A stretch of 64,000 nt of DNA. It comes from Ningiella ruwaisensis. GTDB lineage: Bacteria; Pseudomonadota; Gammaproteobacteria; Enterobacterales; Alteromonadaceae. Position 1 is the first letter of the stretch. Each line of letters begins with the position of its first letter. A program made the translations under genes and the position numbers. Shown one piece after another: positions 17,702 through 27,550 of this stretch. The DNA lies in the NCBI RefSeq assembly GCF_004798935.1, contig NZ_RAHT01000003.1:372001-436000 (forward strand), read 5' to 3'. The notes beneath the pieces are model-generated. The model ran no database searches, had not been told where the DNA came from, and worked only from the letters and a program-made list of their open reading frames with translations.

Positions 17702-19678
17702 TTAGCTCTTACTAGTGTGCTGATTAAAGAACTTCAACATTTCAGTCCAGCGTTCTATGTTGTTTTCTGGTTTGTAAAAACCATGTCCTTCTCCTGATTT
17801 CATCATCCACTGATAAGGTTTATTGTGTTTTTCGAGCTCATCGCGAAGTGCAAAAGCTTGTTCTTTTGGCACACGACGGTCTTCTTCACCTTGAATAATG
17901 AAAACAGGCACTTTGATTTTATCCACGTTTTTAATCGGTGACTGGAAATCACGATCTTTTCCTTGAGGAAGTACTTTGGCAAGATAATTCAGGCCGGCTT
18001 GTCTTTCAGGTATATCACCGAGCTCTTCCATCATATCAAGATCATAAACTCCCACAAAGCCTACCGTGCACTGATAAAGATCGGGTTCACGCACCACACT
18101 CTGAAGCGCGGCATATCCGCCGTAAGAGCCTCCGTACACACACATACGGTCTTTATCTACAATACCTTGTTCTACCAAGTGCATCGTGCCGTCGGTCATG
18201 TCATTTATCATGGTAGTGCCCCAGTTTCTAAAGCCCATTTTTTCAAACGGTAAACCGTAACCGCCTGAACCTCTGAAGTTTGGCTGTAGCACTGCATAAC
18301 CATGTGAGGCAAATACTTTGGCGTCCGTATCCATTCGAGAAATTGTATCGTATGGACCATGTGGACCTCCGTGCGGCAATAGGATAAAGGGAAGGTCTTT
18401 CGCTTCTTTCCCTGGGGGTAAAGTAAGTACAGCCGAAATTTCCAGTCCGTCACGCGCTTTGTAAGTAATCAATTTAGATTCTGGAATTTCAACGTCATCT
18501 AGCCAGGGACGAGACTGAGCAAGTTCAATCAAACCATTTGCTTCACTATCGTACAAATAGAACTTTTGAGGATGGTTAGCATTACCTACTGACAATACTA
18601 GTTTTGAGTTATCGGCAGTGGACGATGCAAGTGAAATAGCTTGGCCTTTAAAAGTGTTAAACAAACTGGCTATTACGCTCGCTGTTTTCACGTCTTTTAT
18701 CCCATCAAAAAACATGGCACCAATCTCTTCATATTCATAGCCCACACCAAATACTTCAGTGAAAAGACCGTTTTGTTCACCGATGATTGGTTGAATATCC
18801 ACTTTAGGATGAGAGGCTAAGACTTCATGCTTTTTGGTCTTGATATTAAGCGTTGCTAAAGACCAGGTGTCAGTCTCTAAGGTACTCACGCCAACGAGCG
18901 TTAAGTTATCGGGTAAAAATCCGAAAGGGCGAAAAGATGGCTCGTAGTTTGGGTATTCTGCAAAGTCTTCCCACTCTGCATCTTTTGACGTACGGGTCAT
19001 CATAACCATTGCGTTATCTTTATTCGGATCTTCAGCAATAGCAACTAAGACATTTCCGTTATTGTCAGTAATAACGGCAGGGGTTGCTCCTTCATAAGCA
19101 CGCAATGGAATTCTTCCAGCGCTGGCTCGACGACCGTTGCTTATTTTCATTCGGTCAATATCTAAAAATGGATTTTCTGAATTGGGGCTTGAACTACCTA
19201 CCAGAATGACATCAGGCTCTAACGGGAGTGTATCTACTACAAAGCTAAAACGCTTGTCTCCGGTTTCTGAGCGAAAGCCTGTTAATATTGCCTGATTTGA
19301 ACCGTCAGCATCGATGGCTAGTAATTCGCCGGTTGGTACAGGGGCTTCAAGCGAACCGATTTCACGAACCATGGTAAGTAGAAGTCTTTCATCGTTTAAC
19401 CAGGTGACTGAGCCAACAGACTGATTTCCACTGCCGCGAATCAAAGCGGTGACTTTTTGCTCCTTTATATCAAGCACGGTAACGAATACCTTGCCATCTT
19501 CTGCGCGTGAGGTAGACGCTATGTACTTACCTTCAGGCGATATTTGAATATCTAAATACTGGGCTTGTTTTGCGAAAGCTTCCAATACCTCTGTATTTAC
19601 TTTAGTTTCCGCCAGGGCAGAACCCATCGCGAATAGCCATATAGAGATGGCAATTACAATCTTTTTTATCGTTAACAT
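17702..19678 (-). CDS. Secreted S9 family peptidase (prolyl oligopeptidase/acylaminoacyl-peptidase type)
   Basis: A 658-residue serine peptidase with a signal peptide (residues 1-23, cleavage after ALA). An N-terminal seven-blade propeller (about 30-400) with TolB/WD-like repeats precedes an alpha/beta hydrolase domain holding GGSYGGYA (Ser518), QGEEDRR (Asp600) and GEGHGF (His632). Such enzymes trim short peptides in the periplasm or outside the cell. GGAG lies 6 bases before the ATG. It is 94 bp downstream of a TonB receptor on the same strand, with a terminator hairpin between, so it likely needs read-through or its own promoter. Peptide uptake by the receptor followed by cleavage here is a reasonable inference. 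Confidence 0.9.
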   Translation of the reverse strand: MLTIKKIVIAISIWLFAMGSALAETKVNTEVLEAFAKQAQYLDIQISPEGKYIASTSRAEDGKVFVTVLDIKEQKVTALIRGSGNQSVGSVTWLNDERLLLTMVREIGSLEAPVPTGELLAIDADGSNQAILTGFRSETGDKRFSFVVDTLPLEPDVILVGSSSPNSENPFLDIDRMKISNGRRASAGRIPLRAYEGATPAVITDNNGNVLVAIAEDPNKDNAMVMMTRTSKDAEWEDFAEYPNYEPSFRPFGFLPDNLTLVGVSTLETDTWSLATLNIKTKKHEVLASHPKVDIQPIIGEQNGLFTEVFGVGYEYEEIGAMFFDGIKDVKTASVIASLFNTFKGQAISLASSTADNSKLVLSVGNANHPQKFYLYDSEANGLIELAQSRPWLDDVEIPESKLITYKARDGLEISAVLTLPPGKEAKDLPFILLPHGGPHGPYDTISRMDTDAKVFASHGYAVLQPNFRGSGGYGLPFEKMGFRNWGTTMINDMTDGTMHLVEQGIVDKDRMCVYGGSYGGYAALQSVVREPDLYQCTVGFVGVYDLDMMEELGDIPERQAGLNYLAKVLPQGKDRDFQSPIKNVDKIKVPVFIIQGEEDRRVPKEQAFALRDELEKHNKPYQWMMKSGEGHGFYKPENNIERWTEMLKFFNQHTSKS

Positions 19679-19696
19679 TTCTTACTCCGTTAAAAA

Positions 19697-19727
19697 AGCC
19701 CTTTCATACTTGGGGTATAAAAGGGCT
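19697..19727 (-). terminator. Terminator after the TonB receptor gene
   Basis: AGCCCTTT and AAAGGGCT pair, with further ATAC/GTAT pairing inside; read on the minus strand the stem is followed by TTTTTT. It lies between the receptor stop (19773) and the S9 peptidase start (19678). Confidence 0.8.
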
Positions 19728-19772
19728 GTGCTTACTTTCCGTTTGAAATGAACGTACTACTTTAAATCAGAT

Positions 19773-22745
19773 TTAGAAGTTATACGTTACATTTGCAAAG
19801 AATCGGCGTCCTCTCCAACCTGAATCATACTGTGAGAATCTTGCCGCATTTCCTAACTCAAAACCACTGGCCGAAATGACAGGTGGTGTATCGTCGAAAA
19901 CGTTTGCCACACCAACAGTCACATCCAAGGCTTCATCAAAGAAAGATGTCGCAGCAGATACTGTGTGGTATGTCGTCCAAGGCGCTTCGTCAATAAACGT
20001 AACGGTTTCACCGTTAAGCGTTGTTTCGTTTGTTTCGCTCGCATAGTATTCGTAGTCGTTTGTTGAATCGAAATACTGCGCTGACCACTGAACAAAGTAG
20101 TCATCGTTCGACCAAGACAAACGGGCTATACCCACGTGCTTAGGATTACCGTTCTCACCAACAAGATTGTTCTCTGGGCTATCGCTAAACAGTAAAGCTT
20201 CACGCTCAATCTGCATCGTATGCTCTACGTCAAAGCGAATGGTACCAAAGTCAAAGTCTTGTTGATAAGTGAAGTTATAATCCACACCGCGCGCGATTTG
20301 CTGCGAGATATTGACGTAACCACCGTTTACACGCTCAATACCAAAGTCATTGTTGTCTGAACCGTCTCGACGTGTAAATAAGTCACACAGTGGCTCATTG
20401 GCAAAATCGATAGAGTTATAACAACGGCTGATGATATCCGCTCCGCCTAAGACCGCCACTTCATCTTGAATTTCAATTTTGAAGTAGTCGATTGAGAAAG
20501 CGAAGGTATCTTCAGGGCTGGTGAAAACAAAACCAAGGCTTTCAGATACGGACGTTTCAGCTTCCAGACGACCTGCACCACCGCTGGTTACAAGCGTCGC
20601 AGTGCTTCCAGCAATGGTGTAATCGGCAGGTATTCCATCTGCTTGACAGTTTTCGAACACGGTGTCAGTAATGTCGCCAGCTTCAAACGCGTTTACGTAA
20701 TCAAAGCATGGATCGAGTGCTATTTGTCCACCAAAACCTGTTTGCTCAGCTAGGAACAATTCAAATAAGGCTGGTGCGCGGAATGATGTACCACGGCTTG
20801 CACGAATTGCATAGCCATCAGTGATTGTCCAGTTTGCACCGAGTTTGAACGTAGTATCAGAACCGTAAGTATCAACATCGGTGTAACGCCCAGACGCAGT
20901 TAAATCCAAAGTTTCAATACCTTTTAAACCTTCAAGCAAAGGAACACGAAGTTCGCCGAAAACCGCTCGAGACGTTTGCGCACCAGCTGTTATGCCCGCG
21001 CCAGTAAGGCCCCATGAATTTTCGTCAAGAGTCACTTGTCCAGGGACATCGTTAATTTCATCACGCTGCCATTGAACACCAACCGCTGTTGCTACTTCAC
21101 CTGCTGGTAATTCGAATAAATCGCCAGTGATAAATGCTTCAAAAGTTTGTTGCTTATACGTAGTGTTACCAATGTCTTCGCCAAACAGGAAGTTGTTTTG
21201 CGCGTCAGTACGGTTACCGAACAGGAAGTTAGGATCTGTCCAGTTAATATCAACACACTCTCTTCCGCTAAACTCAGTGACCTCACCCGAACATGTTACG
21301 TTGTTGCGAAGGTTAAGTTGCGACATGATCATAGAGTCCTGGAAAATAACTTCTTGAGCATACTCACCACTACTATGGCTTTGCTGATAAGAAGCTTCCC
21401 ACGACCAGAAGCCGATATCACCAGATAAACCGACAACGCCGCGAGTGTAATCTACAGTTGTTTCTGAACTGAAGTGGTCAGTAAGTGCAACCGGAAGCAA
21501 GAAACCGTCGCCAGAGAAGCCAAATTCTTCAAATACAGAGGCAGGTTGGAAACCAATATCTGCAATCCAGAACTGACGATAGTTATCAATTTCTGTTTGA
21601 CGACGACTGTGGATTAACTCTGCAAACATGGTAATGTCTTCGGTCAACTTATAGTCACCAGTGGCAAAAATAGATGCATTCGTTTCTTCCGGGATAACTG
21701 TTTCTGCAGCTAAGTAAGGGTGTCTTAGGTTCCACCAACCTTCAGAGGCATAGTCATCGCGGAAAGAAACTGGATACCAACCGCCCGGCGCACGAAAATC
21801 AGTAACGTTGCGAGGAGAATTGTTAATATCGTCATATCCATTAGCGGCAAAAAAACCATCGTAGTCAAATGCAGCCTGCAAGCTACCGCCGAAAGCATTC
21901 GATACACCACCTGCTAACCAAATACCATAGCCAGCCTCTGAACAGTGAGGACGACCAGTACGCGGGTCGATAGGATCTGCACGGGTACCATCGGCGTTAA
22001 ATTGTAAACGCTCAGTACAATTAAAGAAGTTTCGGTCGCCACGGGCAAGTTTATTTACTTTTTCGTAGTCTACGGTAACGCGGAATGAACCATCTGCGTA
22101 TTCTTCACCAAAAGTACCGTTAATACGGAAAGTTTCACCACCAGATTCTTCGGGAGCGCTTACGTCTACGTTAATATTTTTATCATCACCCTTTCTAAGG
22201 ATAATGTTTACAACACCTGCGACGGCGTCAGAACCGTATAGTGCAGATGCACCGTCTTTCAAGATTTCGATACGCTCAATCGCGCTGATAGGAATACTGT
22301 TTAAGTCAAAGGCTGCGACCTGTCCACGCACACCAGCTGGCCCTGCTCGGCGACCGTTTACAAGTACGAGTGTTCTGTTTGCGCCAAGACCACGAAGTGA
22401 TACTGACTCAGCGCCTGCACCGCCTGCAGTTACAAAGCCCACACCCAAAGCAGCAGTAAGCTGACTTGCACCAGCCGCAGCGGTACTGGTTCTAAGTAAT
22501 TCACCTAAGGTTTGAACACCTTCAAACTTAGCAGCATCAACCGAAATGATATCGATCGGATTTTCGTTTGCGAATGCATCAGTACGAATACGAGAACCAA
22601 CAACTTGAATACGTTCGGCTACTTCAGTTGCGCCCTCTTCGGTTTCTGTCTCTTGTGCTTGCAAGCTAGTGGTGGATACTGCAGACATACCCATCGCGAG
22701 CAAAATGCCAAGCGTTATCTGATTCTTTCTAGTTTTTGTTTTCAT
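19773..22745 (-). CDS. TonB-dependent receptor, likely peptide or oligomer uptake
   Basis: A 990-residue outer-membrane receptor of the large type common in Alteromonadales. Signal peptide about 1-33 (MKTKTRKN, hydrophobic core, LQAQ); TonB box near ERIQVVGSRIRTDAF; plug with VSLRGLGANRTLVLVNGRR and LKDGASALYGSDAVAGVVN; barrel ending in FANVTYNF. I chose the ATG at 22743-22745, ten codons inside the longest frame, because it starts the signal peptide directly and has GGGAAC about 6 bases upstream. The cargo is not shown by sequence; the neighbouring S9 peptidase, gamma-glutamyltransferase and small peptide gene suggest peptides. Confidence 0.88.
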   Translation of the reverse strand: MKTKTRKNQITLGILLAMGMSAVSTTSLQAQETETEEGATEVAERIQVVGSRIRTDAFANENPIDIISVDAAKFEGVQTLGELLRTSTAAAGASQLTAALGVGFVTAGGAGAESVSLRGLGANRTLVLVNGRRAGPAGVRGQVAAFDLNSIPISAIERIEILKDGASALYGSDAVAGVVNIILRKGDDKNINVDVSAPEESGGETFRINGTFGEEYADGSFRVTVDYEKVNKLARGDRNFFNCTERLQFNADGTRADPIDPRTGRPHCSEAGYGIWLAGGVSNAFGGSLQAAFDYDGFFAANGYDDINNSPRNVTDFRAPGGWYPVSFRDDYASEGWWNLRHPYLAAETVIPEETNASIFATGDYKLTEDITMFAELIHSRRQTEIDNYRQFWIADIGFQPASVFEEFGFSGDGFLLPVALTDHFSSETTVDYTRGVVGLSGDIGFWSWEASYQQSHSSGEYAQEVIFQDSMIMSQLNLRNNVTCSGEVTEFSGRECVDINWTDPNFLFGNRTDAQNNFLFGEDIGNTTYKQQTFEAFITGDLFELPAGEVATAVGVQWQRDEINDVPGQVTLDENSWGLTGAGITAGAQTSRAVFGELRVPLLEGLKGIETLDLTASGRYTDVDTYGSDTTFKLGANWTITDGYAIRASRGTSFRAPALFELFLAEQTGFGGQIALDPCFDYVNAFEAGDITDTVFENCQADGIPADYTIAGSTATLVTSGGAGRLEAETSVSESLGFVFTSPEDTFAFSIDYFKIEIQDEVAVLGGADIISRCYNSIDFANEPLCDLFTRRDGSDNNDFGIERVNGGYVNISQQIARGVDYNFTYQQDFDFGTIRFDVEHTMQIEREALLFSDSPENNLVGENGNPKHVGIARLSWSNDDYFVQWSAQYFDSTNDYEYYASETNETTLNGETVTFIDEAPWTTYHTVSAATSFFDEALDVTVGVANVFDDTPPVISASGFELGNAARFSQYDSGWRGRRFFANVTYNF

Positions 22746-23204
22746 TAATAAGTTCCCAATATCGACTAAAACCATACGAATATTTGTTAAATAAATGTTG
22801 GCCAGATATCTGTGATTATTTTTATTAATAGAACGTTTATTGATAAATGACTTGTGTATTTTAACGTGAGGTAATTTACTAATACGATTGCCAAACGCGT
22901 CAACACTCGCCCTAATAAAACCCGGTTTTAATACGTGTAAATCCGTTCAACGTCCCGTAAGCATAGAATTAATTTCTACGTGCCCGATAAATTTAATGAA
23001 ATTTGGTAAGAAGTCAATGATTGAGAAAGTTAGAAGTGAACTTTATTTAAAATACACTGTCAGAATTCGTTCGTCATTATTTCCAGTAAGAGCGTCCAAT
23101 AAGAAACTGTTAGTGAAAGCCCATTTTCGATATTGACTCATTCTGATAAGAATTTACATAAGACTCTGACAGTGCAGTATACCTACATCAAATGATTAAA
23201 CGCT
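22746..23204. other. AT-rich intergenic region, 459 bp
   Basis: This stretch separates the receptor gene from the small peptide gene; both are on the minus strand. It should hold the receptor promoter. I see a short palindrome TAAAACC-C-GGTTTTA at 22916-22930 and no convincing gene; the frames present lack a ribosome binding site and family resemblance. Confidence 0.5.
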
Positions 23205-23414
23205 TTAGATACGATTGTTTGAAGGGCCGCGATACACATATTGATTTTGATTATTCGGATGCCGATGATGATTAAAATCCAAAATCGAAGGTGTTGCGCT
23301 ACCCGGATCGTAGTGTCCCGCTCCAGAAATGAACGCTAAGTTTTCGTCATTTATGACACATTTTTTGTTAGTTTTTTGTAAATCAGAATTTACATTTTTA
23401 GTTAATTTAAGCAT
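23205..23414 (-). CDS. Small peptide with double-glycine-like leader, putative secreted peptide precursor
   Basis: A 69-residue product with a strong AAGGAG site 5 bases before the ATG, which supports it as a real gene. The first 33 residues look like a leader of the double-glycine kind: charged and polar, then INDENLAFISGAG, comparable to the ELxxISGG ends of class II bacteriocin and microcin leaders. The remaining part (about 36 residues) is rich in His, Asn, Pro and Tyr, with an HHRH cluster that could bind metal. The single Cys is in the leader. No peptidase-containing ABC exporter or modifying enzyme is in the window, so processing and function are unknown. Confidence 0.6.
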   Translation of the reverse strand: MLKLTKNVNSDLQKTNKKCVINDENLAFISGAGHYDPGSATPSILDFNHHRHPNNQNQYVYRGPSNNRI

Positions 23415-23558
23415 TTTCGCTCCTTGAAAAATTAATGTTTTAAGATTGCTGTCATCGTTCAGCTAAAATGCAGACCCATAAAATGAGCGCTTGGCTTTCT
23501 AGATATCAGATGACAAATCAACAATAACTTAAAATCAGAAGAATGAAACCTGCTCTTC

Positions 23559-25298
23559 CTACTTGTTATTCGGCTTAACTAACGCCTTTCCGCGACCGTT
23601 GCTTTCCGAAGCAGCTTCTAACTTGCCATCGCGTTGAATAACCACATGCACATCGCCAAAGCGGCTTTCGCGGGTGGTATAGCCCATGGCCTGCAATTCA
23701 GCGATGACCTCTTCTGACAAACCCTGATGATGGCGAATTTCGTCTTCGGGTAGCAATTGATGATGAAAACGCGGCGCATCCACTACCGTTTGAACTGGTA
23801 AATCAAATTCAAGTGCATGCAAAATACTTAAATAGACCGACGACAATATGGTTGTGCCACCCGGGGAGCCGGTCACCATTTTTAATTTATCATTGTGTAA
23901 AACAATGGTAGGTGTCATTGAACTTAGCATGCGCTTATTAGGCTGAATCTCATTAGCCTTTCCGCCAATTGCCCCAAAGTAATTGGGAACGCCCGCTTTT
24001 GCGCTAAAATCATCCATCTCATCATTAAGCAAGAAGCCAGCGCCTTCTACCACCATTCCGCTTCCAAACCCTAAATTAATAGTGGTTGTATTAGAAACAG
24101 CATTCCCGAATTTATCCACTATAGAAAAATGAGTTGTTTGTTCACTCTCGTCCAAGCCGGCTTGTATGGAGTCGGTAGCAGAAATAGCATCAAGACGAAT
24201 ATCTTGAGCGCGGTTCTCCAAATAGCTTTGCGCGAGCAAATCCTGGCGCGGTACTTCATAAAAATCCGGATCGCCCAAATATTCAGCTCTATCAGCAAAA
24301 ACCCGCTTTCCTATTTCAGACAGCACATGAATATAGGGAGCACTGTTGTGCGAAAACTCGATATTTTGATTACGTTTAACAATATCGTACATGCGCAACC
24401 ACTGGGATACGGCAATCCCGCCAGAGCTGGGCGGTGCTGCGCTCACAAGTTGATATTCTCGCCAATTCGATATGACAGGTTCGCGCCATTTTGCTTTATA
24501 CTTTGCTAAATCATCGCGAGTAATGAGCCCGCCATGTTTTTGCATAAATGCATGAATAAGACTGGCTGTCTCTCCTTTGTAAAAACCGTCTGGGCCCTGG
24601 TTTTGAATGCGCTCAAGTGTATTTGCTAATTCTGCTTGCCGGAACACTTTGCCACTTTCCAATTCGCTAAAGTAATCAGCACAGTTCACGTCGAGCTGTC
24701 GCTTTTCTATTCTTTCTAAATAGCGCTTCACGTTGTTGGCGAGTTTTTCAGGTACAACAAATCCGTTTCTTGCTAATCTAACAGCAGGAGCTACAAGCTC
24801 AGCCCAGGGAAGCGAGCCATATCTTTGATGCGCTTTATGCATGCCAGACACGGTCCCCGGAACGCCAGAGGCTAGTATGCCAAACAGCGATTCCATGCGT
24901 TTTACATTTCCTTGCTCGTCGAGGTACATATCTCGATGAGCAGCTTGAGGGGCTGTTTCACGATAATCAATAAAGGTGTTTTCGCTGCCTTGTCCATCTC
25001 TGTTTTCAAAATGTACCACCATAAAGCCACCGCCACCGATATTCCCAGCTTCTGGCAGTGTTACCGCTAAAGCAAATTGCGCAGCGATGGCCGCATCAAC
25101 AGCATTGCCGCCTTTATCGAGTATTTCCATCGCTACGTTTGCAGAAAAGCGGTCTGGCATGGCAACGGCTTGCTGCCGAAGACTTTGTTCAGTTTGATTA
25201 CCTGCAAGCTGGTCGGTGTTTGAGCAGGCAATTAGAGAAATACAAAATGTAAGAAGACAGGTGAGATAAAGTGAATGCATTCGAGTGGTATTTTTCAT
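23559..25298 (-). CDS. ggt: Gamma-glutamyltransferase, probable lipoprotein
   Basis: A 579-residue enzyme that cleaves gamma-glutamyl bonds in glutathione and related peptides in the periplasm. The N terminus has a lipobox (SLIAC, Cys25). The self-cleavage point is at TTHFSIVD, making Thr388 the N-terminal nucleophile of the small subunit; the GSPGGTT block lies near residue 475-482. An internal Met at 25280 could also start the lipoprotein; neither has a clear ribosome binding site. It follows the small peptide gene's region on the same strand, 144 bp away. It may release amino acids from peptides handled by the nearby S9 peptidase and receptor. Confidence 0.92.
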   Translation of the reverse strand: MKNTTRMHSLYLTCLLTFCISLIACSNTDQLAGNQTEQSLRQQAVAMPDRFSANVAMEILDKGGNAVDAAIAAQFALAVTLPEAGNIGGGGFMVVHFENRDGQGSENTFIDYRETAPQAAHRDMYLDEQGNVKRMESLFGILASGVPGTVSGMHKAHQRYGSLPWAELVAPAVRLARNGFVVPEKLANNVKRYLERIEKRQLDVNCADYFSELESGKVFRQAELANTLERIQNQGPDGFYKGETASLIHAFMQKHGGLITRDDLAKYKAKWREPVISNWREYQLVSAAPPSSGGIAVSQWLRMYDIVKRNQNIEFSHNSAPYIHVLSEIGKRVFADRAEYLGDPDFYEVPRQDLLAQSYLENRAQDIRLDAISATDSIQAGLDESEQTTHFSIVDKFGNAVSNTTTINLGFGSGMVVEGAGFLLNDEMDDFSAKAGVPNYFGAIGGKANEIQPNKRMLSSMTPTIVLHNDKLKMVTGSPGGTTILSSVYLSILHALEFDLPVQTVVDAPRFHHQLLPEDEIRHHQGLSEEVIAELQAMGYTTRESRFGDVHVVIQRDGKLEAASESNGRGKALVKPNNK

Positions 25299-25458
25299 AC
25301 GTTTTATATCAACTCTTTATAAAAAGATGCCTGAAAGGAGAGCATTTTGTTCATTTGCACGTGTTCATAGTCTGCGTCAAAATTCTTGGTAGATCAAAGT
25401 CAAAACTCGTTTTATGTAAAGAATCTATCAAGTCAGCTGAAAATAAGAGCTGAAAAAA

Positions 25459-25494
25459 AAAGAGAGCATTAAGCTACGCTTTGATGCTCTCTTT
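25459..25494. terminator. Bidirectional terminator after the alkylsulfatase gene
   Basis: AAAGAGAGCAT and ATGCTCTCTTT pair as an 11-base stem; on the minus strand it is followed by nine T. It ends the alkylsulfatase transcript and insulates the gamma-glutamyltransferase gene. Confidence 0.88.
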
Positions 25495-25526
25495 AACTTT
25501 GGTTAAGTGTTTTTCCGCAAAATCGA

Positions 25527-27494
25527 TTAGGGCGTTACAATATCGAACCAAAAAGGAAATTCTTCTGTTAGTTGCAACAACGAGGTAAATGCGCCTTGTT
25601 CACCATCAAATGTCACTTTGCCCTCTGAAATTAAATCGCCTAAAGATTTAGCTTTCATTAACATCAAGTCTAAATCGCGTCGGTTCATCGTCACGGTCAC
25701 GTCGGCATCTTTCGCTTGGATTCCCTTGATATTGTTCAAATGTGCATTTTCTAATTCCAGCAAGTAACGCGTATTTTCATCTGGAAAAACAATATTGATT
25801 TTGAGGGATTTACCAAGCGCTTTCTGTGCATTTAAGCGAACCCCTAGAAAGTCAAAAATGAGCCCCGAGTCCATGGCTCTGATCATGTCAGGCCCGGCTT
25901 GAACAGCATCGACCTGCTCTGGCTTGCCAAAGCGCAATTCATAAGCGCCCGCCAAATAAGTATTCCGCCAGCCCGCGCTTTCGGACTGATAACCCATTTG
26001 TTCAAACATATCTGCTTGTAATAATCTAGCACTCTGATTATCTGGCTCAGCGAATACTAAATGATTCAGTAACTCAGCACCCCAGCGATAGTCACCTGCA
26101 TTGTAAGCTTCTCTGGCAAGCTTCAAGAGTGCTTCAGAACCGCCCATCGCTTTCACATAACGCGGGGCCGAATCGGCAGGACTTAATTTGTTTAAATTAG
26201 CCGGGTTCATATCAAAAAAGCCTAAGTATTTATTGATAATTCCGCGAACATTGTGTGAGTAGGACCCATGATATCCGCGGTTATACCACTCATGAGAGAG
26301 TACATCGGGTACTTCTAGTTCGTTGTGAATTTCATTGATTGTCACGCCTTGATTAGCTAAATGTAAGGTTTGGTCGTGCAGGTAGCCGTAAAGATCGCGC
26401 TGCTTTTTTAGCACTTCAAGTAAATACTCATTTCCCCAGCGAGGCCAGGAATGAGAAGCGAATAATAGCTGCGCATCCTTTGCATATTTATGAATCACCT
26501 CGTTAATATATTTACTCCATCCTAAGGCATCTCTTACCTGAGCACCACGAAGCGTATACACATTATGCAAGGCACCAATGACGTTTTCAGCTGCCCAGAA
26601 GGCTTTATACTGTGGCAAGTAAGTGTTCATTTCAGACGGCGATTCGGTGTTTGGCGTATTTTGAAACACCATTTTCACCCCATCAATGATTAAGGTCTCT
26701 TCGTCTTCTTCGATGACTTTGCTTGGAGCAATCAGTCCAATAAATCCATTGGAAATACCTTTTCCAATGGCGGCATCTACTTGTCCTTTTGGTCCCTTGG
26801 GAAGGGCATTCCCATATTGATATGTGGCTCGGCGCGTCATCGCATTGCCGGCAAGCACATTTTCTTTAATAGCATGATCCATAAAATCACGCGGCGCAAT
26901 AATCTGCACTTCGCCGTTGTCTACCTGAGCCTGACTCACAATCCCTTTTATTCCACCAAAATGATCTGCATGGGCATGACTATAAATGACGGCTTTAATT
27001 GGAAATTCGCCGAGTTCTTCGGTCACAAGCGCAAACGCAGCTTTTGCAGTAGCAGGAGTCAGCATTGTATCGAACACTATCCAACCACTGTCGCCTTTTA
27101 CAAAGGTCATATTTGCAAGGTCATAGCCGCGCACCTGATAAATGTTTTCGGTGACTCTGTACAAACCATAATGCATATTAAGTTTTGCTTGGCGAAGCAG
27201 ACTAGGGTGAATCGTATCGATGGGTTCGTCTGTCATCAAAAAATTATAATTTCCCAATTCCCAAACAACCTTGCCATTTTCATCCTTGATAGTCACTTCA
27301 TCAGGCCGTTTGATGAGTCCTTTCTCAGCTAATTCAAAGTCTCGCCTGTCTTCAAAAGGTAAGGCTTCTAAAATAGACTGCTGAAAAGCTTTTGTTGACG
27401 CAGATGCATCCTTTGATGTGGTATCAGCAAGACTCGAAAAATGCGCAGTAAAAAGCACAGTGAGTGAGAAGATACCTAAAATTCTGTAAGACAT
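25527..27494 (-). CDS. Secreted alkylsulfatase (SdsA1/BDS1 type)
   Basis: A 655-residue metallo-beta-lactamase-fold sulfatase that would hydrolyse primary alkyl sulfates to alcohol and sulfate. Signal peptide about 1-23 (cleavage near SLAD). The zinc signature HAHADH is at 173-178, a helical dimerisation domain follows (about 380-520), and the C-terminal 120 residues resemble an SCP2-like lipid-binding domain (VNIVFPDENTRYLLELENAHL, then VTFDGEQGA). Length and order match SdsA1. AGGAC lies about 9 bases before the ATG. A 10-base perfect inverted repeat lies upstream at 27551-27576. The neighbouring alcohol, aldehyde and acyl-CoA enzymes suit the released alcohol. Confidence 0.9.
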   Translation of the reverse strand: MSYRILGIFSLTVLFTAHFSSLADTTSKDASASTKAFQQSILEALPFEDRRDFELAEKGLIKRPDEVTIKDENGKVVWELGNYNFLMTDEPIDTIHPSLLRQAKLNMHYGLYRVTENIYQVRGYDLANMTFVKGDSGWIVFDTMLTPATAKAAFALVTEELGEFPIKAVIYSHAHADHFGGIKGIVSQAQVDNGEVQIIAPRDFMDHAIKENVLAGNAMTRRATYQYGNALPKGPKGQVDAAIGKGISNGFIGLIAPSKVIEEDEETLIIDGVKMVFQNTPNTESPSEMNTYLPQYKAFWAAENVIGALHNVYTLRGAQVRDALGWSKYINEVIHKYAKDAQLLFASHSWPRWGNEYLLEVLKKQRDLYGYLHDQTLHLANQGVTINEIHNELEVPDVLSHEWYNRGYHGSYSHNVRGIINKYLGFFDMNPANLNKLSPADSAPRYVKAMGGSEALLKLAREAYNAGDYRWGAELLNHLVFAEPDNQSARLLQADMFEQMGYQSESAGWRNTYLAGAYELRFGKPEQVDAVQAGPDMIRAMDSGLIFDFLGVRLNAQKALGKSLKINIVFPDENTRYLLELENAHLNNIKGIQAKDADVTVTMNRRDLDLMLMKAKSLGDLISEGKVTFDGEQGAFTSLLQLTEEFPFWFDIVTP

Positions 27495-27550
27495 GAAAAT
27501 GTGTCCTCATATTGATTGAGTCGCATGTAAAAATGTATGCCAAAAAGTAA

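Noticed and set aside
22888-23136. 82-codon plus-strand frame in the gap before the small peptide gene
   Set aside because: Starts at a TTG without a ribosome binding site, with no signal or motif; probably promoter region.
17702-23414. Lasso-peptide cluster (TonB receptor, S9 isopeptidase-like enzyme, small precursor)
   Set aside because: No B-protein or C-cyclase gene is present, the precursor lacks Thr at -2 of a plausible core, and no acidic residue lies at ring position 7-9 after a Gly start. The similarity is only in gene types.
26781-27332. Plus-strand frame of 183 codons inside the alkylsulfatase
   Set aside because: Shadow of the sulfatase, including its zinc motif region; no start signals.
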